Shown piece after piece: positions 1 to 8,122 of a stretch of 38,359 bases of DNA. The stretch covers positions 1-38,359 of the forward strand of contig PWZB01000043.1 of NCBI GenBank assembly GCA_003567625.1, written 5' to 3'. This DNA comes from Bacteroidales bacterium. GTDB taxonomy: Bacteria; Bacteroidota; Bacteroidia; Bacteroidales; UBA7960. Made by a program: the position numbers and the translations under genes. Every line of letters begins with the position of its first letter. Within the stretch, counting starts at the first letter, position 1. The notes under the pieces were generated by a model, which worked only from the letters and a program-made list of their open reading frames with translations, was not told the origin of the DNA and did no database searches.

Positions 1-20
1 AGAGTCTTGGTGGCATAAAA
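1..20. repeat. 20-bp terminal direct repeat, left copy
   Basis: The first 20 bases (agagtcttggtggcataaaa) are identical to the last 20 bases of the window. They match the distal right arm of the palindromic repeat seen at the other end. Either the contig stops inside two copies of a dispersed repeat, or the ends overlap as in a circular assembly. The gene content is chromosomal housekeeping, so the first reading is preferred. Confidence 0.85.
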
Positions 21-96
21 GAAATATAAATAGTACCACCGAAACCATCAATTTTAATAAAATTGTTATCAATATTGATATTCATGAGTTTCAAAA

Positions 97-120
97 GATT
101 TTAATCGGACAGTAGTGATA
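97..120 (+). repeat. Motif shared with the upstream region of trmJ
   Basis: The stretch around ttttaatcggacagtagtga recurs nearly exactly, inverted, at about 38232-38255, where its reverse complement reads ttttaatcggacaatagtga. Here it lies about 100 bases upstream of ferritin and reads toward it; at the other end it lies upstream of trmJ and reads toward that gene. Function unknown. It could be part of a dispersed repeat unit linked to the gccactaag palindrome, or a regulatory element. Confidence 0.6.
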
Positions 121-219
121 AGTATTATATGTTAATTTTTATTATTTCTAAAACAATAACAAGAGATTATTTGTTTTAATAAGTAATTCAATAAATATTA
201 ACCTAAAAATCATAATAAC

Positions 220-711
220 ATGTTGTCAAAGAAAATTGAAAATAGCTTGAATGAACAGATAGAAAAGGAAGGGTATGCGGCACAATTGTACCTGGCAATG
301 GCGTCATGGAGCGAAACGCAGGGGTATGACGGAATTTCACAATGGTTTTATGCCCAACATATGGAAGAGATTGAGCACATGCTCAGGATAATTAAATATG
401 TTAACGAAAGGGGAGGGCATGCCATAGTTCCAAAAATTGAACAGCCTCCAAAAGAATTTGAAGGAATAAAACAAATTTTTGAAGCATCGTTGGAGCATGA
501 GCAAATGGTCACACGCTCTATCAATGATATTGTTGGTCTTTGTCTTAATGAAAAAGATTACACGACCCACAACTGGATACAATGGTTTGTTGATGAGCAG
601 CTTGAAGAAGAATCTTCAGTGAATGCTATTATTGATAAGCTGAATATGCTAGGCGATAAAAATCTTTATATATTTGACAGAGATATTATGAAGATGAGAG
701 ACGAGGGCTAA
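220..711 (+). CDS. ftnA: Ferritin (non-haem, bacterial FtnA type)
   Basis: Cytoplasmic iron-storage protein that oxidises Fe(II) and stores it as a ferric mineral in a 24-subunit shell. The protein has 163 residues, the usual length for bacterial ferritins. The ferroxidase ligands fall where E. coli FtnA has them: E17 (EKEGYA), E50 and H53 (MEEIEHM), E94 (LEHEQM), Q127 and E130 (VDEQLEEE). No haem-ligand methionine pattern of bacterioferritin was noticed. It stands alone, 172 bases before a lipoprotein gene. There is no Shine-Dalgarno sequence, which is normal for the phylum, and the ATG at 220 gives a full-length N-terminus. I see no clear Fur box upstream. Confidence 0.96.
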   Translation: MLSKKIENSLNEQIEKEGYAAQLYLAMASWSETQGYDGISQWFYAQHMEEIEHMLRIIKYVNERGGHAIVPKIEQPPKEFEGIKQIFEASLEHEQMVTRSINDIVGLCLNEKDYTTHNWIQWFVDEQLEEESSVNAIIDKLNMLGDKNLYIFDRDIMKMRDEG

Positions 712-835
712 TATGATAATTAGCAAAATATGACTTTGTTTAATTGATTTTTTAGAAAAAAATGATTTCGCCTTTTTAAATCACAAAAATTTTAAATTTT
801 TTTAAAAAAACTTTCTGTGGAAATACAAAAAATCA

Positions 836-843
836 TATCTTTG
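836..843 (+). promoter_or_regulatory. Bacteroidetes -7 promoter element for the 883 lipoprotein gene
   Basis: TATCTTTG fits the TAnnTTTG consensus of the primary sigma factor of Bacteroidetes and lies 39 bases before the ATG. The -33 element is weak (only tttc at the expected distance). Confidence 0.6.
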
Positions 844-882
844 TTACACTTAAACCAAAACTAACTAAAAAAGTGATTTAAA

Positions 883-1287
883 ATGAAGAAATTATTTGTT
901 TTATTAGCGTTCGCTGCCTTTTTAATATTTCCGGCATGCGAGGTCATTGAAGAGTACCCGGTTACATTTTCAGTAGTTGATGACGGATTAAACCCGGTTG
1001 AAAATGCTAAAATTAACATTGAGGGTGAAGATGCTTTAACTACTGATGTTGATGGAAAAGCAACAATCGAATTAACAGATGGGGTTTACACCTATGAAGT
1101 ATCTGCTGAAGGATTTGAAACTCAAAGCAACCTGGAGTTTGAAGTAGAAGAAGAAGCTAAAGAGATTAAACTTGAGCTTTTTTTGGAAATTGAAGTAGAT
1201 GTTGAAGAACTTGAAGAAATTGAAGAACTTGAAGAAGTTGAAGAACTTGAAGAAGTTGAAGAAGAAGTTGAAGAACTTGAAGAGTAA
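883..1287 (+). CDS. Small lipoprotein with Ig-like/PEGA-type domain and Glu-rich repeat tail
   Basis: Predicted lipoprotein of unknown function. The N-terminus (MKKLFVLLAFAAFLIFPAC) is a signal peptide ending in a lipobox with C19. Residues 25-95 look like a small beta-sandwich of the carboxypeptidase-regulatory/PEGA kind (VTFSVVDDGLNPVENAKIN, then DGVYTYEVSAEGFE), a domain often found in surface-anchored Bacteroidetes proteins. From about residue 100 the chain is almost only V, E, L and I, built from repeats of VEELEE. That tail is very acidic and should form a long helix or bind cations. A -7 promoter lies upstream and an intrinsic terminator 102 bases downstream, so the gene is probably transcribed alone. 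Ligand and role are not predictable. Confidence 0.85.
   Translation: MKKLFVLLAFAAFLIFPACEVIEEYPVTFSVVDDGLNPVENAKINIEGEDALTTDVDGKATIELTDGVYTYEVSAEGFETQSNLEFEVEEEAKEIKLELFLEIEVDVEELEEIEELEEVEELEEVEEEVEELEE
1201..1284 (+). repeat. 18-bp tandem repeat inside the lipoprotein gene
   Basis: Units of gttgaagaacttgaagaa occur at 1201-1218, 1219-1236 (first base changed), 1237-1254 and 1267-1284, with a half unit at 1255-1263. Because 18 is a multiple of three, gain or loss of units by slippage would change tail length without breaking the frame. Confidence 0.9.
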
Positions 1288-1388
1288 GAGTAGTAAGGGA
1301 AGACAGAGGTTGCACATTGAAAAACAGGTTTTACCAATTAAAACTTGTTAGAAATATTAAATGTCAGGAATTGATAATTCCAATGGAA

Positions 1389-1426
1389 GGGGTAGTATTG
1401 TTAGAAAGCAATAATACCCCTTTTTT
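1389..1426 (+). terminator. Intrinsic terminator after the 883 lipoprotein gene
   Basis: A 12-bp stem with one mismatch (ggggtagtattg / caataatacccc), an 8-base loop and a run of six T. It is oriented for transcripts on the + strand. Confidence 0.88.
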
Positions 1427-1829
1427 GAGACTTGTTTTGACTCAAACTCATTTTTTATAAATGAATATGTAATTTATCCGTTTACTTTAAGAATTATTTT
1501 ACTATATTTTCATCCGGCAAATATTACCTTTTCTATCGCCCCGAAGTAAAAGACTACTTTGTTATAAATCCATGGGTTTCTTTTAAATATATTAATAAAC
1601 CGTGAAAATCGAAATAATCCCTTCTTTTTTCGGGGAGCGATTTTTTAATAAAAAAAACCCGGTTTTTTTTGATCTGAAAATTATGTAATCAGCCCATATT
1701 GCTGTATTCACTATTATAAAAATGCGTAATTATACTGTTTTTTGCCTTTTACCCTGAAGCTAAATTTGTTTTAATATCATTTAGAAAAAGAAATTAATCC
1801 AAGTTATTTCTTAAGTTGGTAATTAAAAA

Positions 1830-1861
1830 CTGACAACCGTTTTAATCGGCTGATTTGTCAG
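1830..1861 (+). promoter_or_regulatory. Inverted repeat just upstream of the 1880 gene
   Basis: CTGACAA (1830-1836) pairs with TTGTCAG (1855-1861), and inside it CCG can pair with CGG. It ends 18 bases before the ATG at 1880. It could be an operator for a dimeric regulator or a leader hairpin; no U-tract follows, so it is not a terminator. Confidence 0.45.
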
Positions 1862-1879
1862 GTTAAATTTTCAGCAGAT

Positions 1880-3589
1880 ATGGGAAAAACATATAAAATC
1901 AATAATTCGGAAAATTCTTCATTAAAAGAAATAACCTCGTTATTTTTTGAGATAGAAAATAAGATCATTTCTCTTAATCAATGTTCTTCTGATGATTTTA
2001 TGGAACTTAATAACCTGGTAAAAGCTAATTTATCTCTTTCAAAAACTCTATCTGAAAATATAGATTTGATTTTTAACTTATCAGGTAAAGATGAAAATAA
2101 GAAATTGTTGGAAAATATTTTAGAGGATTTTGATAATTTAAGACTGAATTTAACAGAATTGGAAAATGTTTTTGATATCTCCATTCAATTGTTTGATAAG
2201 TTAATGATATATTTGAGCCGGGTATCAGTGCCGCTTAGTAACTTCAATCAAAATCTCTCATCTTTGAAACTTCTGCTTGCCAATTTGAAGCTTACATCTA
2301 CATGTAGTATCAGAAATCCGGATGGTTTCAATGCGGAAGAATCGCGTTTAATAGAAAATGGTATTGATAAAGTTAAAAATGTATGCCCGGTTATAGACGA
2401 GAACATTTTCAATCTGAAAAACCATTTGGAAGTAATACAAAAAGATCTTTTATATCTTAAAAATATGAAATTGCCTGATTTGATCAGTGTTACTCAAACT
2501 ATGCAGGCTCATATTAAAGCGATCATCAATCAAACAAATGAAGGATTAAAAGAAAAATTTGAAACAGAAAGATTAATTGCAAAACAACGAAATGATTTGG
2601 ATAATACGTCAACAGTATTGAAAAAACAGGATGATATTCGCAGAAAAGTTGAAATTTTTCATAAAACTCACGATAACATACTTAAAGAATTGGTTAAGGT
2701 TGATAATAAAAATACAAAGGTTAATGATTTTGCTTATGAGATTGATAAATTACAAATTTCAAAGATTTCAGATAATCAGATTTCAAGAATTTTATCTATT
2801 AATGATGAATATCAGCATTCGGTTAAAAACATTACAAGTATCATAACAGGCAGCAAAGACAGAATAGAAGCTATTTTGTCACATTCAAGAGGGTTGTTGC
2901 CTGAACTTGCAGGCAAAGGTTCTGCCGGTATTTCTGATAATTTTGGATCCTTTAATCAAAAACTGTCACAATTCATTGAAAAGTATCAAAAATATACAGA
3001 AGAAATAAGTATTATAAATAAGGTTGTAAACGAACTTAATGAAAAATTTTCTGATGTTGAAATGATGGAAAATGCAATTGAGCAAAGGATTGTAAATAAG
3101 ATCCATATTGGAGAATTTTTGATAAGAACCGAAAAGGAAATTGCCGGACAAGCGCAAAACTTGTTTAAGATATATTCTGCGAATCATATTGAAAAAAACA
3201 ATTTAAAACAAATGTTCGATCGTGCGATTGAATCAATAAATGAAATAGTACGGGTTAATGCTGTTTTTTCTTTCAAAAACGGCAACATGCATTTTTTTGA
3301 GTCGGCACTATACAATTTTAAAAAGCAGTTTGATAAGTTTAATTCTAATTGTCAATTAATTGGTAATGTATTTATTGAAACAGAGCAGCAAGAACAACAA
3401 TTTGTTATAAATGTGAATAATGTTGTAAAGAAAACAAAATATTACGGTTTTTTTGATACAACCGTAAAACAGGTTGTCTTACTGCTTGAGCGTATCAATA
3501 AAAAAATGAGGTCTGACCTTGCAGATAAGGAAAGCGAATACGTGGAAAAATATAATAATTTATCGGAGAGCGAATTTGTAATAAAATAA
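1880..3589 (+). CDS. Helical signalling-associated protein of unknown family
   Basis: Not recognised. The 569 residues have no signal peptide and no membrane segment, and are almost entirely amphipathic helix rich in N, K, E, I and L, so a cytoplasmic coiled-coil or helical-bundle protein is expected. Around residues 127-170 the order LKLLLANLKLTST, then GF, then a charged helix is faintly like the hairpin half of chemoreceptor signalling domains (LALNASIEAARA...GFAVVA), but the key residues are not kept and the likeness may be chance. It is followed after 11 bases by an HPt gene and then a hybrid kinase, all on one strand, so a role as sensor, scaffold or regulator of that phosphorelay is inferred. 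The gene looks more AT-rich than the housekeeping genes further on. An inverted repeat precedes its start. Confidence 0.8.
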   Translation: MGKTYKINNSENSSLKEITSLFFEIENKIISLNQCSSDDFMELNNLVKANLSLSKTLSENIDLIFNLSGKDENKKLLENILEDFDNLRLNLTELENVFDISIQLFDKLMIYLSRVSVPLSNFNQNLSSLKLLLANLKLTSTCSIRNPDGFNAEESRLIENGIDKVKNVCPVIDENIFNLKNHLEVIQKDLLYLKNMKLPDLISVTQTMQAHIKAIINQTNEGLKEKFETERLIAKQRNDLDNTSTVLKKQDDIRRKVEIFHKTHDNILKELVKVDNKNTKVNDFAYEIDKLQISKISDNQISRILSINDEYQHSVKNITSIITGSKDRIEAILSHSRGLLPELAGKGSAGISDNFGSFNQKLSQFIEKYQKYTEEISIINKVVNELNEKFSDVEMMENAIEQRIVNKIHIGEFLIRTEKEIAGQAQNLFKIYSANHIEKNNLKQMFDRAIESINEIVRVNAVFSFKNGNMHFFESALYNFKKQFDKFNSNCQLIGNVFIETEQQEQQFVINVNNVVKKTKYYGFFDTTVKQVVLLLERINKKMRSDLADKESEYVEKYNNLSESEFVIK

Positions 3590-3600
3590 AGTGTTGCCAA

Positions 3601-4035
3601 ATGAATTCAGGTTTTGCAAATAATAATTTGTTTGCTATGAAAAACTCTGTAAAAAATATGAATATCAGTTTTGAATTATCAGAATATGATAAATTCAATG
3701 TTGTAGATATGGAAATTTTTGACATGATTAAAATACAAACTGAAAATGATAGTTCAATAATCAGGGAGATTTATTTATCATATTTTTCTGAAGCCGAAGT
3801 TTTGATAAAACTTATAAATGAATATTTCAATAAAAAGAAATATGAAAAATTGAAGGTATCATTACATACATTATCAGGGATTTCTGCAACTGTTGGTGCA
3901 TTAAAACTCAGGGAGGTAATTAAGGATACTGAATATGCTTTGATATTGCAAGAATATATGAAAGTCTCCTGGTTAATTCCTGTATTGAACTTATCATATC
4001 ATGAATTTAAGAGATCTATAAACCAAATGATATAA
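3601..4035 (+). CDS. Free-standing HPt (histidine phosphotransfer) protein
   Basis: Small cytoplasmic phosphotransfer protein, 144 residues. Residues 38-144 form the HPt four-helix bundle; the phospho-acceptor is H89 in SLHTLSGISATVGA, which matches the HPt consensus AHTLKGxxxxxGA except that the usual lysine is serine. About 35 N-terminal residues precede the domain; M13 and M20 are alternative starts. It begins 11 bases after the helical protein and ends 28 bases before the hybrid kinase. Since the kinase's own HPt domain lacks the histidine, this protein is the probable phosphate acceptor or relay partner. A response regulator downstream of it is not in the window. Confidence 0.85.
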   Translation: MNSGFANNNLFAMKNSVKNMNISFELSEYDKFNVVDMEIFDMIKIQTENDSSIIREIYLSYFSEAEVLIKLINEYFNKKKYEKLKVSLHTLSGISATVGALKLREVIKDTEYALILQEYMKVSWLIPVLNLSYHEFKRSINQMI

Positions 4036-4063
4036 TAAATATCATTTCATTTTCATATTTTAT

Positions 4064-6805
4064 ATGCTAAATAAGATTTTACTTGTTGAAGACGATTCTA
4101 CGACTGCCAATTATATTTATCATAAGCTGGAGCAATTGGATTGTGATGTTCTTGCCAAAGCCACCAACGGTAATGATGCCGTCAGGATGGCTAAAGATCT
4201 GCAGCCCAACCTGATTTTGATGGATATTAAACTTCAGGGTGAAACAGATGGTATCGATACGGCATCGCAAATACTCTCCTTTCTTGATGTTCCTGTTGTT
4301 TATGTTACGGCTCATTCGGATGAAAAAACAATTAAGCGTTTGATGAAAACAGAACCAAACGCATTTATTATCAAACCGTTTGATGAACGTATATTGCGTT
4401 CGGCTATTGATATAGCAGTTTACAGACACCAGGTAAAAAAAGAGTTGCTCGATGCAAAAGAAAAACTGCGTACTACTATAGAATCTATTGATGATATAAT
4501 AATTTCATTTGATTGCAAAGGAAACCTGACCTATATACATACAAACCATGGTAAAATACCTTTTGCCACTTCTGATAAATTGCTTGATAAGCATTATAAT
4601 GAAGTTTTTAATTATCATTTGGTGAAGTTGCTTGATGTTTGTTTTGACAACCTGTTGAAAACAAAAAAAGTTCAGGAGTTTGAATTTGAATTACAAAAAA
4701 ATAATTCCAAAAAATGGTTTTATGCAAAAGCTTCCTTAAGAAAAGATGTGAGAGGAAAAGCAATAGGTATTACTTTGCTGGTTACAGACATATCAAAACA
4801 AAAAAAACTTGAAACTGATCTAAAGTATTATAGTGAAAAACTGGCAGAAGCACAGGAAGTTGCGCGGCTTGGAACTTGTGAAATTAATTTTGCAAAGAAA
4901 ACATTAACACATAATGAGATATTTTTTGAATTGCTCGATATTGACGATTATGACGATATAAAAAGTTATGATGATGAGAAAATTTTAAAAATTATATATC
5001 CTGAGGATAAAAAAAGATATGTAGATTATCATAAAGATCTTTTTAGAAATAAAGTCAAAAAATTTTCAATTGATTTCAGGGTATTAGATAAAAGCAGGAA
5101 TATCCTGTATTTACATTCGGTTGGTAAAGTAGATTATGATAAGAATAAACAGCCGTTAGTTATGTTGTTGACATTGCAGGATGTATCGTGGCAGAAGCAA
5201 AGTCAAAATTTATGGAAAGCTTTGTTCAGTGCACGCAAATCGGCTGAAATAAAACGACAGTTTTTTGCAAATGTCAGTCATCAATTAAGAACTCCACTTA
5301 CTGAAGTAATCGGGATGACTGAGCTTTTAAACAAAACCGACCTTAAAAGAGAGCAGAAAAACTATCTTACAACATTGCGAAAATCATCTGAAACTCTTAT
5401 TAATATGATAAGTGATATTCTGGATGTTTCCAAAATTGAAGCCGGGAAAATGGAACTGTACCCGGTTGCATACGACATTAGAAAAAATATTGAAAAAATG
5501 ATTGAAGCGTTATCATATATTGCCGATGAGAAACAAATTGAATTAAAATACTTTATTGATAATAAAGTGCCGGAAATGTTGTTTGTTGATGAAAAACGTG
5601 TTAACCAGGTCATATTTAATTTAATATCGAATGGTTTGAAGTTTACGAGTGAAGGGTCGGTTAGTGTGAAAGTGTTGCCTGATTCAATAAAGGGTAAAGA
5701 ATTGACAATTCGTGTTGAAGTTGAAGATACCGGTGCCGGTATCAGGAAGGAAGATCATAAAAATTTATTTTATGCATTTCAGAGAAATAATCATAAAACA
5801 AAACGTAGTTCGGTCGGTTCCGGATTAGGTTTGTATATATGCAAGAACCTGGTAAACCTGCTTGAAGGAGAGATTGGCCTGGAAAGTGAACCCGGCAGAG
5901 GAAGCACGTTTTGGTTTACATTTAAAACCAAAGAATATGAAGGCTCGGTTGAAACGAAAGAACCCGTTATTTTTATAGAAGATATACCGAAAGAATTGCA
6001 TATGTCTGTTCTGCTTGTTGAAGATAAGGAAGAAAATCAAAAAGTCCTCTCCCTGATGCTCGAATCCATTGGTTGCCAGGTAAAAGTTGCTTCAAACGGA
6101 AAAGAAGCACTCGAATTTTACCAGGAATCAATCGTTAATGCTTTTGGCATTTTCGGAAATACAAAATATGACATCATTATAATGGATATGTATATGCCGG
6201 AAATGGATGGAATAGCTGCTGCACTTGAATTGCGCGAAAAATATAATGAACCGCCACCCATTATAGGACTAAGTGCCAGCGTGTTGGATAGCAGTACTAA
6301 AATATTTGAAGAATTAGGCTTTGATGATTATCTTACTAAGCCCGTTGAGATTGAAATTCTGGCAAAGAAACTCTTTTATTGGAAAAATAAAAACAAAAAA
6401 GAAATTGTTAAACCCGGTATTGTGTCAGATGAATCTTTCGTGCCAAGTATTGAAAAATATCCGGTAATTAATGAAACAACTATAAATAAAATAATCAAAA
6501 ATATCGGAGGTGATAGTGATAATATAAAAAATCTTCTTAATTCCTTTATTGAAGATATGGACAATTATTACCACAGATCAATAAATGCCTTCAAAAATAA
6601 TGATGAAAAAACTGTTAAAAGAATAATTATAGCTGTTAAAGGCCTCTCAGCTGTTATAGGAGCTGCACAGGTCTGTGAGATTGCAAAAAGAATGGAACAT
6701 AACGCAGAAGAAGAAAATTTTAACCAGGTTAAAAATCTTTTCCTGATTATGGTTAACAAGTACATGATATTTAAAAAGCATGTTGAAGAAAAATATCTTC
6801 AATAA
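4064..6805 (+). CDS. Hybrid histidine kinase (REC-PAS-PAS-HisKA-HATPase-REC-HPt-like)
   Basis: Cytoplasmic hybrid sensor kinase, 913 residues, with no membrane segment. Domains by eye: receiver 1-121 (D54, T82, K104); PAS-like 132-250; second PAS-like 255-378; HisKA with H406 in NVSHQLRTPL (Q follows the His where E is usual); HATPase_c 505-622 with N-box N519/N523, DTGAGI at 555 and GSGLGL at 585; second receiver 647-770 (D708, S737, K759); HPt-like 805-913. In the last domain the phospho-accepting histidine of HTLKG is I856 (IAVKGLSAVIGA), so it cannot be phosphorylated in the normal way. The N-terminal receiver suggests input from another kinase. It is third in a cluster with a helical protein and a free HPt. 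Stimulus unknown. Confidence 0.93.
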   Translation: MLNKILLVEDDSTTANYIYHKLEQLDCDVLAKATNGNDAVRMAKDLQPNLILMDIKLQGETDGIDTASQILSFLDVPVVYVTAHSDEKTIKRLMKTEPNAFIIKPFDERILRSAIDIAVYRHQVKKELLDAKEKLRTTIESIDDIIISFDCKGNLTYIHTNHGKIPFATSDKLLDKHYNEVFNYHLVKLLDVCFDNLLKTKKVQEFEFELQKNNSKKWFYAKASLRKDVRGKAIGITLLVTDISKQKKLETDLKYYSEKLAEAQEVARLGTCEINFAKKTLTHNEIFFELLDIDDYDDIKSYDDEKILKIIYPEDKKRYVDYHKDLFRNKVKKFSIDFRVLDKSRNILYLHSVGKVDYDKNKQPLVMLLTLQDVSWQKQSQNLWKALFSARKSAEIKRQFFANVSHQLRTPLTEVIGMTELLNKTDLKREQKNYLTTLRKSSETLINMISDILDVSKIEAGKMELYPVAYDIRKNIEKMIEALSYIADEKQIELKYFIDNKVPEMLFVDEKRVNQVIFNLISNGLKFTSEGSVSVKVLPDSIKGKELTIRVEVEDTGAGIRKEDHKNLFYAFQRNNHKTKRSSVGSGLGLYICKNLVNLLEGEIGLESEPGRGSTFWFTFKTKEYEGSVETKEPVIFIEDIPKELHMSVLLVEDKEENQKVLSLMLESIGCQVKVASNGKEALEFYQESIVNAFGIFGNTKYDIIIMDMYMPEMDGIAAALELREKYNEPPPIIGLSASVLDSSTKIFEELGFDDYLTKPVEIEILAKKLFYWKNKNKKEIVKPGIVSDESFVPSIEKYPVINETTINKIIKNIGGDSDNIKNLLNSFIEDMDNYYHRSINAFKNNDEKTVKRIIIAVKGLSAVIGAAQVCEIAKRMEHNAEEENFNQVKNLFLIMVNKYMIFKKHVEEKYLQ

Positions 6806-6808
6806 TAA

Positions 6809-7348
6809 TTATGATACATCATTTGTATAAATACCCAGTAAACCTTCAGGCGTGGTAACTACTATTTTTTTCAATTTGCGGTCTACTTCTTTAATGAATT
6901 TATCACTAACAGGTATCAAAATTTCATTAAGATTACGTTTTATTTGAAAAAGAGGATTCCCCGGATAATCAAGGATTTTTTCTATTTCACCAATGTATCC
7001 CTGGCGGGTATCATATACCTTAAACCCTTCTACTTCATGAAAATAAAATTGATTGCCTGATAATGGCGGTAACATATCCAGGGGAAGATACATCTCACAA
7101 TCAATTAGATCTTCCGCCTTTTTTTCATTATCTATGCCTTTGAATCGTATTATTGCCTGATTGCTGTTGGGACGAAATGATATTTTTTCGATGAAAAAAG
7201 GTACCAGCTTTTTGTTAATCAAAAGAAAGACCGATTCCAATTCGGTGTATTTTTCAGGTTTGTCAACGTCAAATACACATATTATATCACCCTTGTATCC
7301 AAACTTTTTTGAAACAATACCAAGGAAAAAAGTATCATCAATTTTCAT
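6809..7348 (-). CDS. rimM: Ribosome maturation factor RimM
   Basis: Binds ribosomal protein S19 and helps process and assemble the head of the 30S subunit. The 179 residues fit the family: an N-terminal RimM barrel (GIVSKKFGYKGDI at about 10-22) and a C-terminal PRC barrel (about 97-175; DYPGNPLFQI, then a pattern like ILIPVSDKFI). It ends 3 bases from the convergent hybrid kinase gene. In many bacteria rimM follows rpsP; here no rpsP is upstream, and the 350 bases before it hold no gene. Confidence 0.95.
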   Translation of the reverse strand: MKIDDTFFLGIVSKKFGYKGDIICVFDVDKPEKYTELESVFLLINKKLVPFFIEKISFRPNSNQAIIRFKGIDNEKKAEDLIDCEMYLPLDMLPPLSGNQFYFHEVEGFKVYDTRQGYIGEIEKILDYPGNPLFQIKRNLNEILIPVSDKFIKEVDRKLKKIVVTTPEGLLGIYTNDVS

Positions 7349-7698
7349 AAGTGGATTTTTTTAAGTAACCTGTTTTTTACTAAATATGCGCTTTTGTATA
7401 TTAAGCAAGTTAATTACAGTACTCTTATATAACTATTTTTAAAGTTAGATGTTTTGAGGCTGGAGAACCAAGCCTCCCGAACACTTATATCTAAAACTTT
7501 TTTAATTGCAAAGGTATTATGTTTGAAAAATAATAGCATATGCTAAAACTAAGAAAAAAATAATTAAAATTCAAATTTGCATCCGTGTTAATTAAATTAT
7601 TAAGCGCAGCAAAATAAAAAAAACATAATTATAATATTACTGTTTTAGAAAAAAATTGTATTTTTGCAGTCTTAAAAACCAAATAAGTTTAATAAGAA
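7349..7698. other. Intergenic region, 350 bases, between divergent rimM and rpmG
   Basis: It holds the rpmG promoter (7659-7666) and a small perfect inverted repeat, GAGGCT (7456-7461) and AGCCTC (7471-7476), around ggagaacca. Neither rpmB (L28) nor rpsP is encoded here, although in many Bacteroidetes rpmB precedes rpmG. Confidence 0.7.
7659..7666 (+). promoter_or_regulatory. Bacteroidetes -7 promoter element for rpmG
   Basis: TATTTTTG, 33 bases before the rpmG ATG, fits TAnnTTTG. Its position implies that rpmG is the first gene of its transcript. Confidence 0.65.
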
Positions 7699-7887
7699 AT
7701 GGCAAAGAAGACAAAAGATGTAAGGATACAGGTTATATTGGAATGTACCGAGCACAAAAAAAGCGGTTTGCCGGGTAAATCAAGATATATTACAACAAAG
7801 AGCAAGAAAAATACTCCCGACAGGCTTGAGCTTAAAAAATACAATCCTGTTTTAAGGAAAATGACTATTCATAAAGAAACCAAATAA
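7699..7887 (+). CDS. rpmG: 50S ribosomal protein L33 (bL33)
   Basis: Component of the large ribosomal subunit near the E site. The 62 residues start [19 protein letters not shown] and contain the family signature [23 protein letters not shown]. Zinc-binding members have two CxxC pairs; here only one cysteine remains, so this is the zinc-independent form. The gene is preceded by a -7 promoter and followed after 11 bases by the DUF4295 gene, a pairing typical of Bacteroidetes. Confidence 0.97.
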   Translation: MAKKTKDVRIQVILECTEHKKSGLPGKSRYITTKSKKNTPDRLELKKYNPVLRKMTIHKETK

Positions 7888-7898
7888 TTCATACTGTT

Positions 7899-8054
7899 AT
7901 GGCAAAAAAGGTTGTTGCAACATTAAAAACAGATACCGGTAAAGGTTTTGCTAAAGTTATTAAAGTGAAAAAATCGGGTAAAACCGGGGCTTACACTTTT
8001 AAGGAGGATATCGTGGCTTCAGATAAAGTAAAAGAATTCTTTGCAGCAAAATAG
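7899..8054 (+). CDS. DUF4295 small basic protein, probable ribosomal protein
   Basis: Not in the ORF track because it has only 51 residues. It reads MAKKVVATLKTDTGKGFAKV and ends EFFAAK. It is lysine-rich and matches the Bacteroidetes-specific family DUF4295, whose gene normally sits between rpmG and ftsY, exactly as here. From memory, the cryo-EM structure of the Flavobacterium johnsoniae ribosome added a new protein, bL38; that it corresponds to this family is my belief and should be checked. A strong terminator follows. Confidence 0.9.
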   Translation: MAKKVVATLKTDTGKGFAKVIKVKKSGKTGAYTFKEDIVASDKVKEFFAAK

Positions 8055-8122
8055 TTTCAGGGCTTTTGGAATTTGTCCGAAAAATATAGATTTTTACATT
8101 TTGCAGAGTTTATTTTACATAT

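Larger units (their letters stand above)
1288..1879. other. Intergenic region, 592 bases, no gene seen
   Basis: It holds the terminator of the lipoprotein gene (1389-1426) and a hairpin just before the next gene (1830-1861). The middle is AT-rich and has stops in all frames; I see no RNA gene in it. Confidence 0.7.

Noticed and set aside
2-79. Open frame from the window edge (ESWWHKR...) as the end of a cut gene
   Set aside because: Only 25 codons, running through a palindromic repeat, with no protein-like features; the reading frame is broken at 77-79.
1201-1284. CRISPR-like or regulatory repeat array
   Set aside because: The repeats are contiguous, 18 bp long and in frame within a coding sequence; there are no spacers.
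1072-1337. Minus-strand ORFs rich in Ser or Phe (1072..1317, 1122..1337)
   Set aside because: Shadows of the Glu-codon repeats of the lipoprotein gene on the other strand.
4079-4429. Minus-strand ORF of 116 residues inside the hybrid kinase
   Set aside because: Shadow of a well-supported receiver domain; no recognisable protein features.
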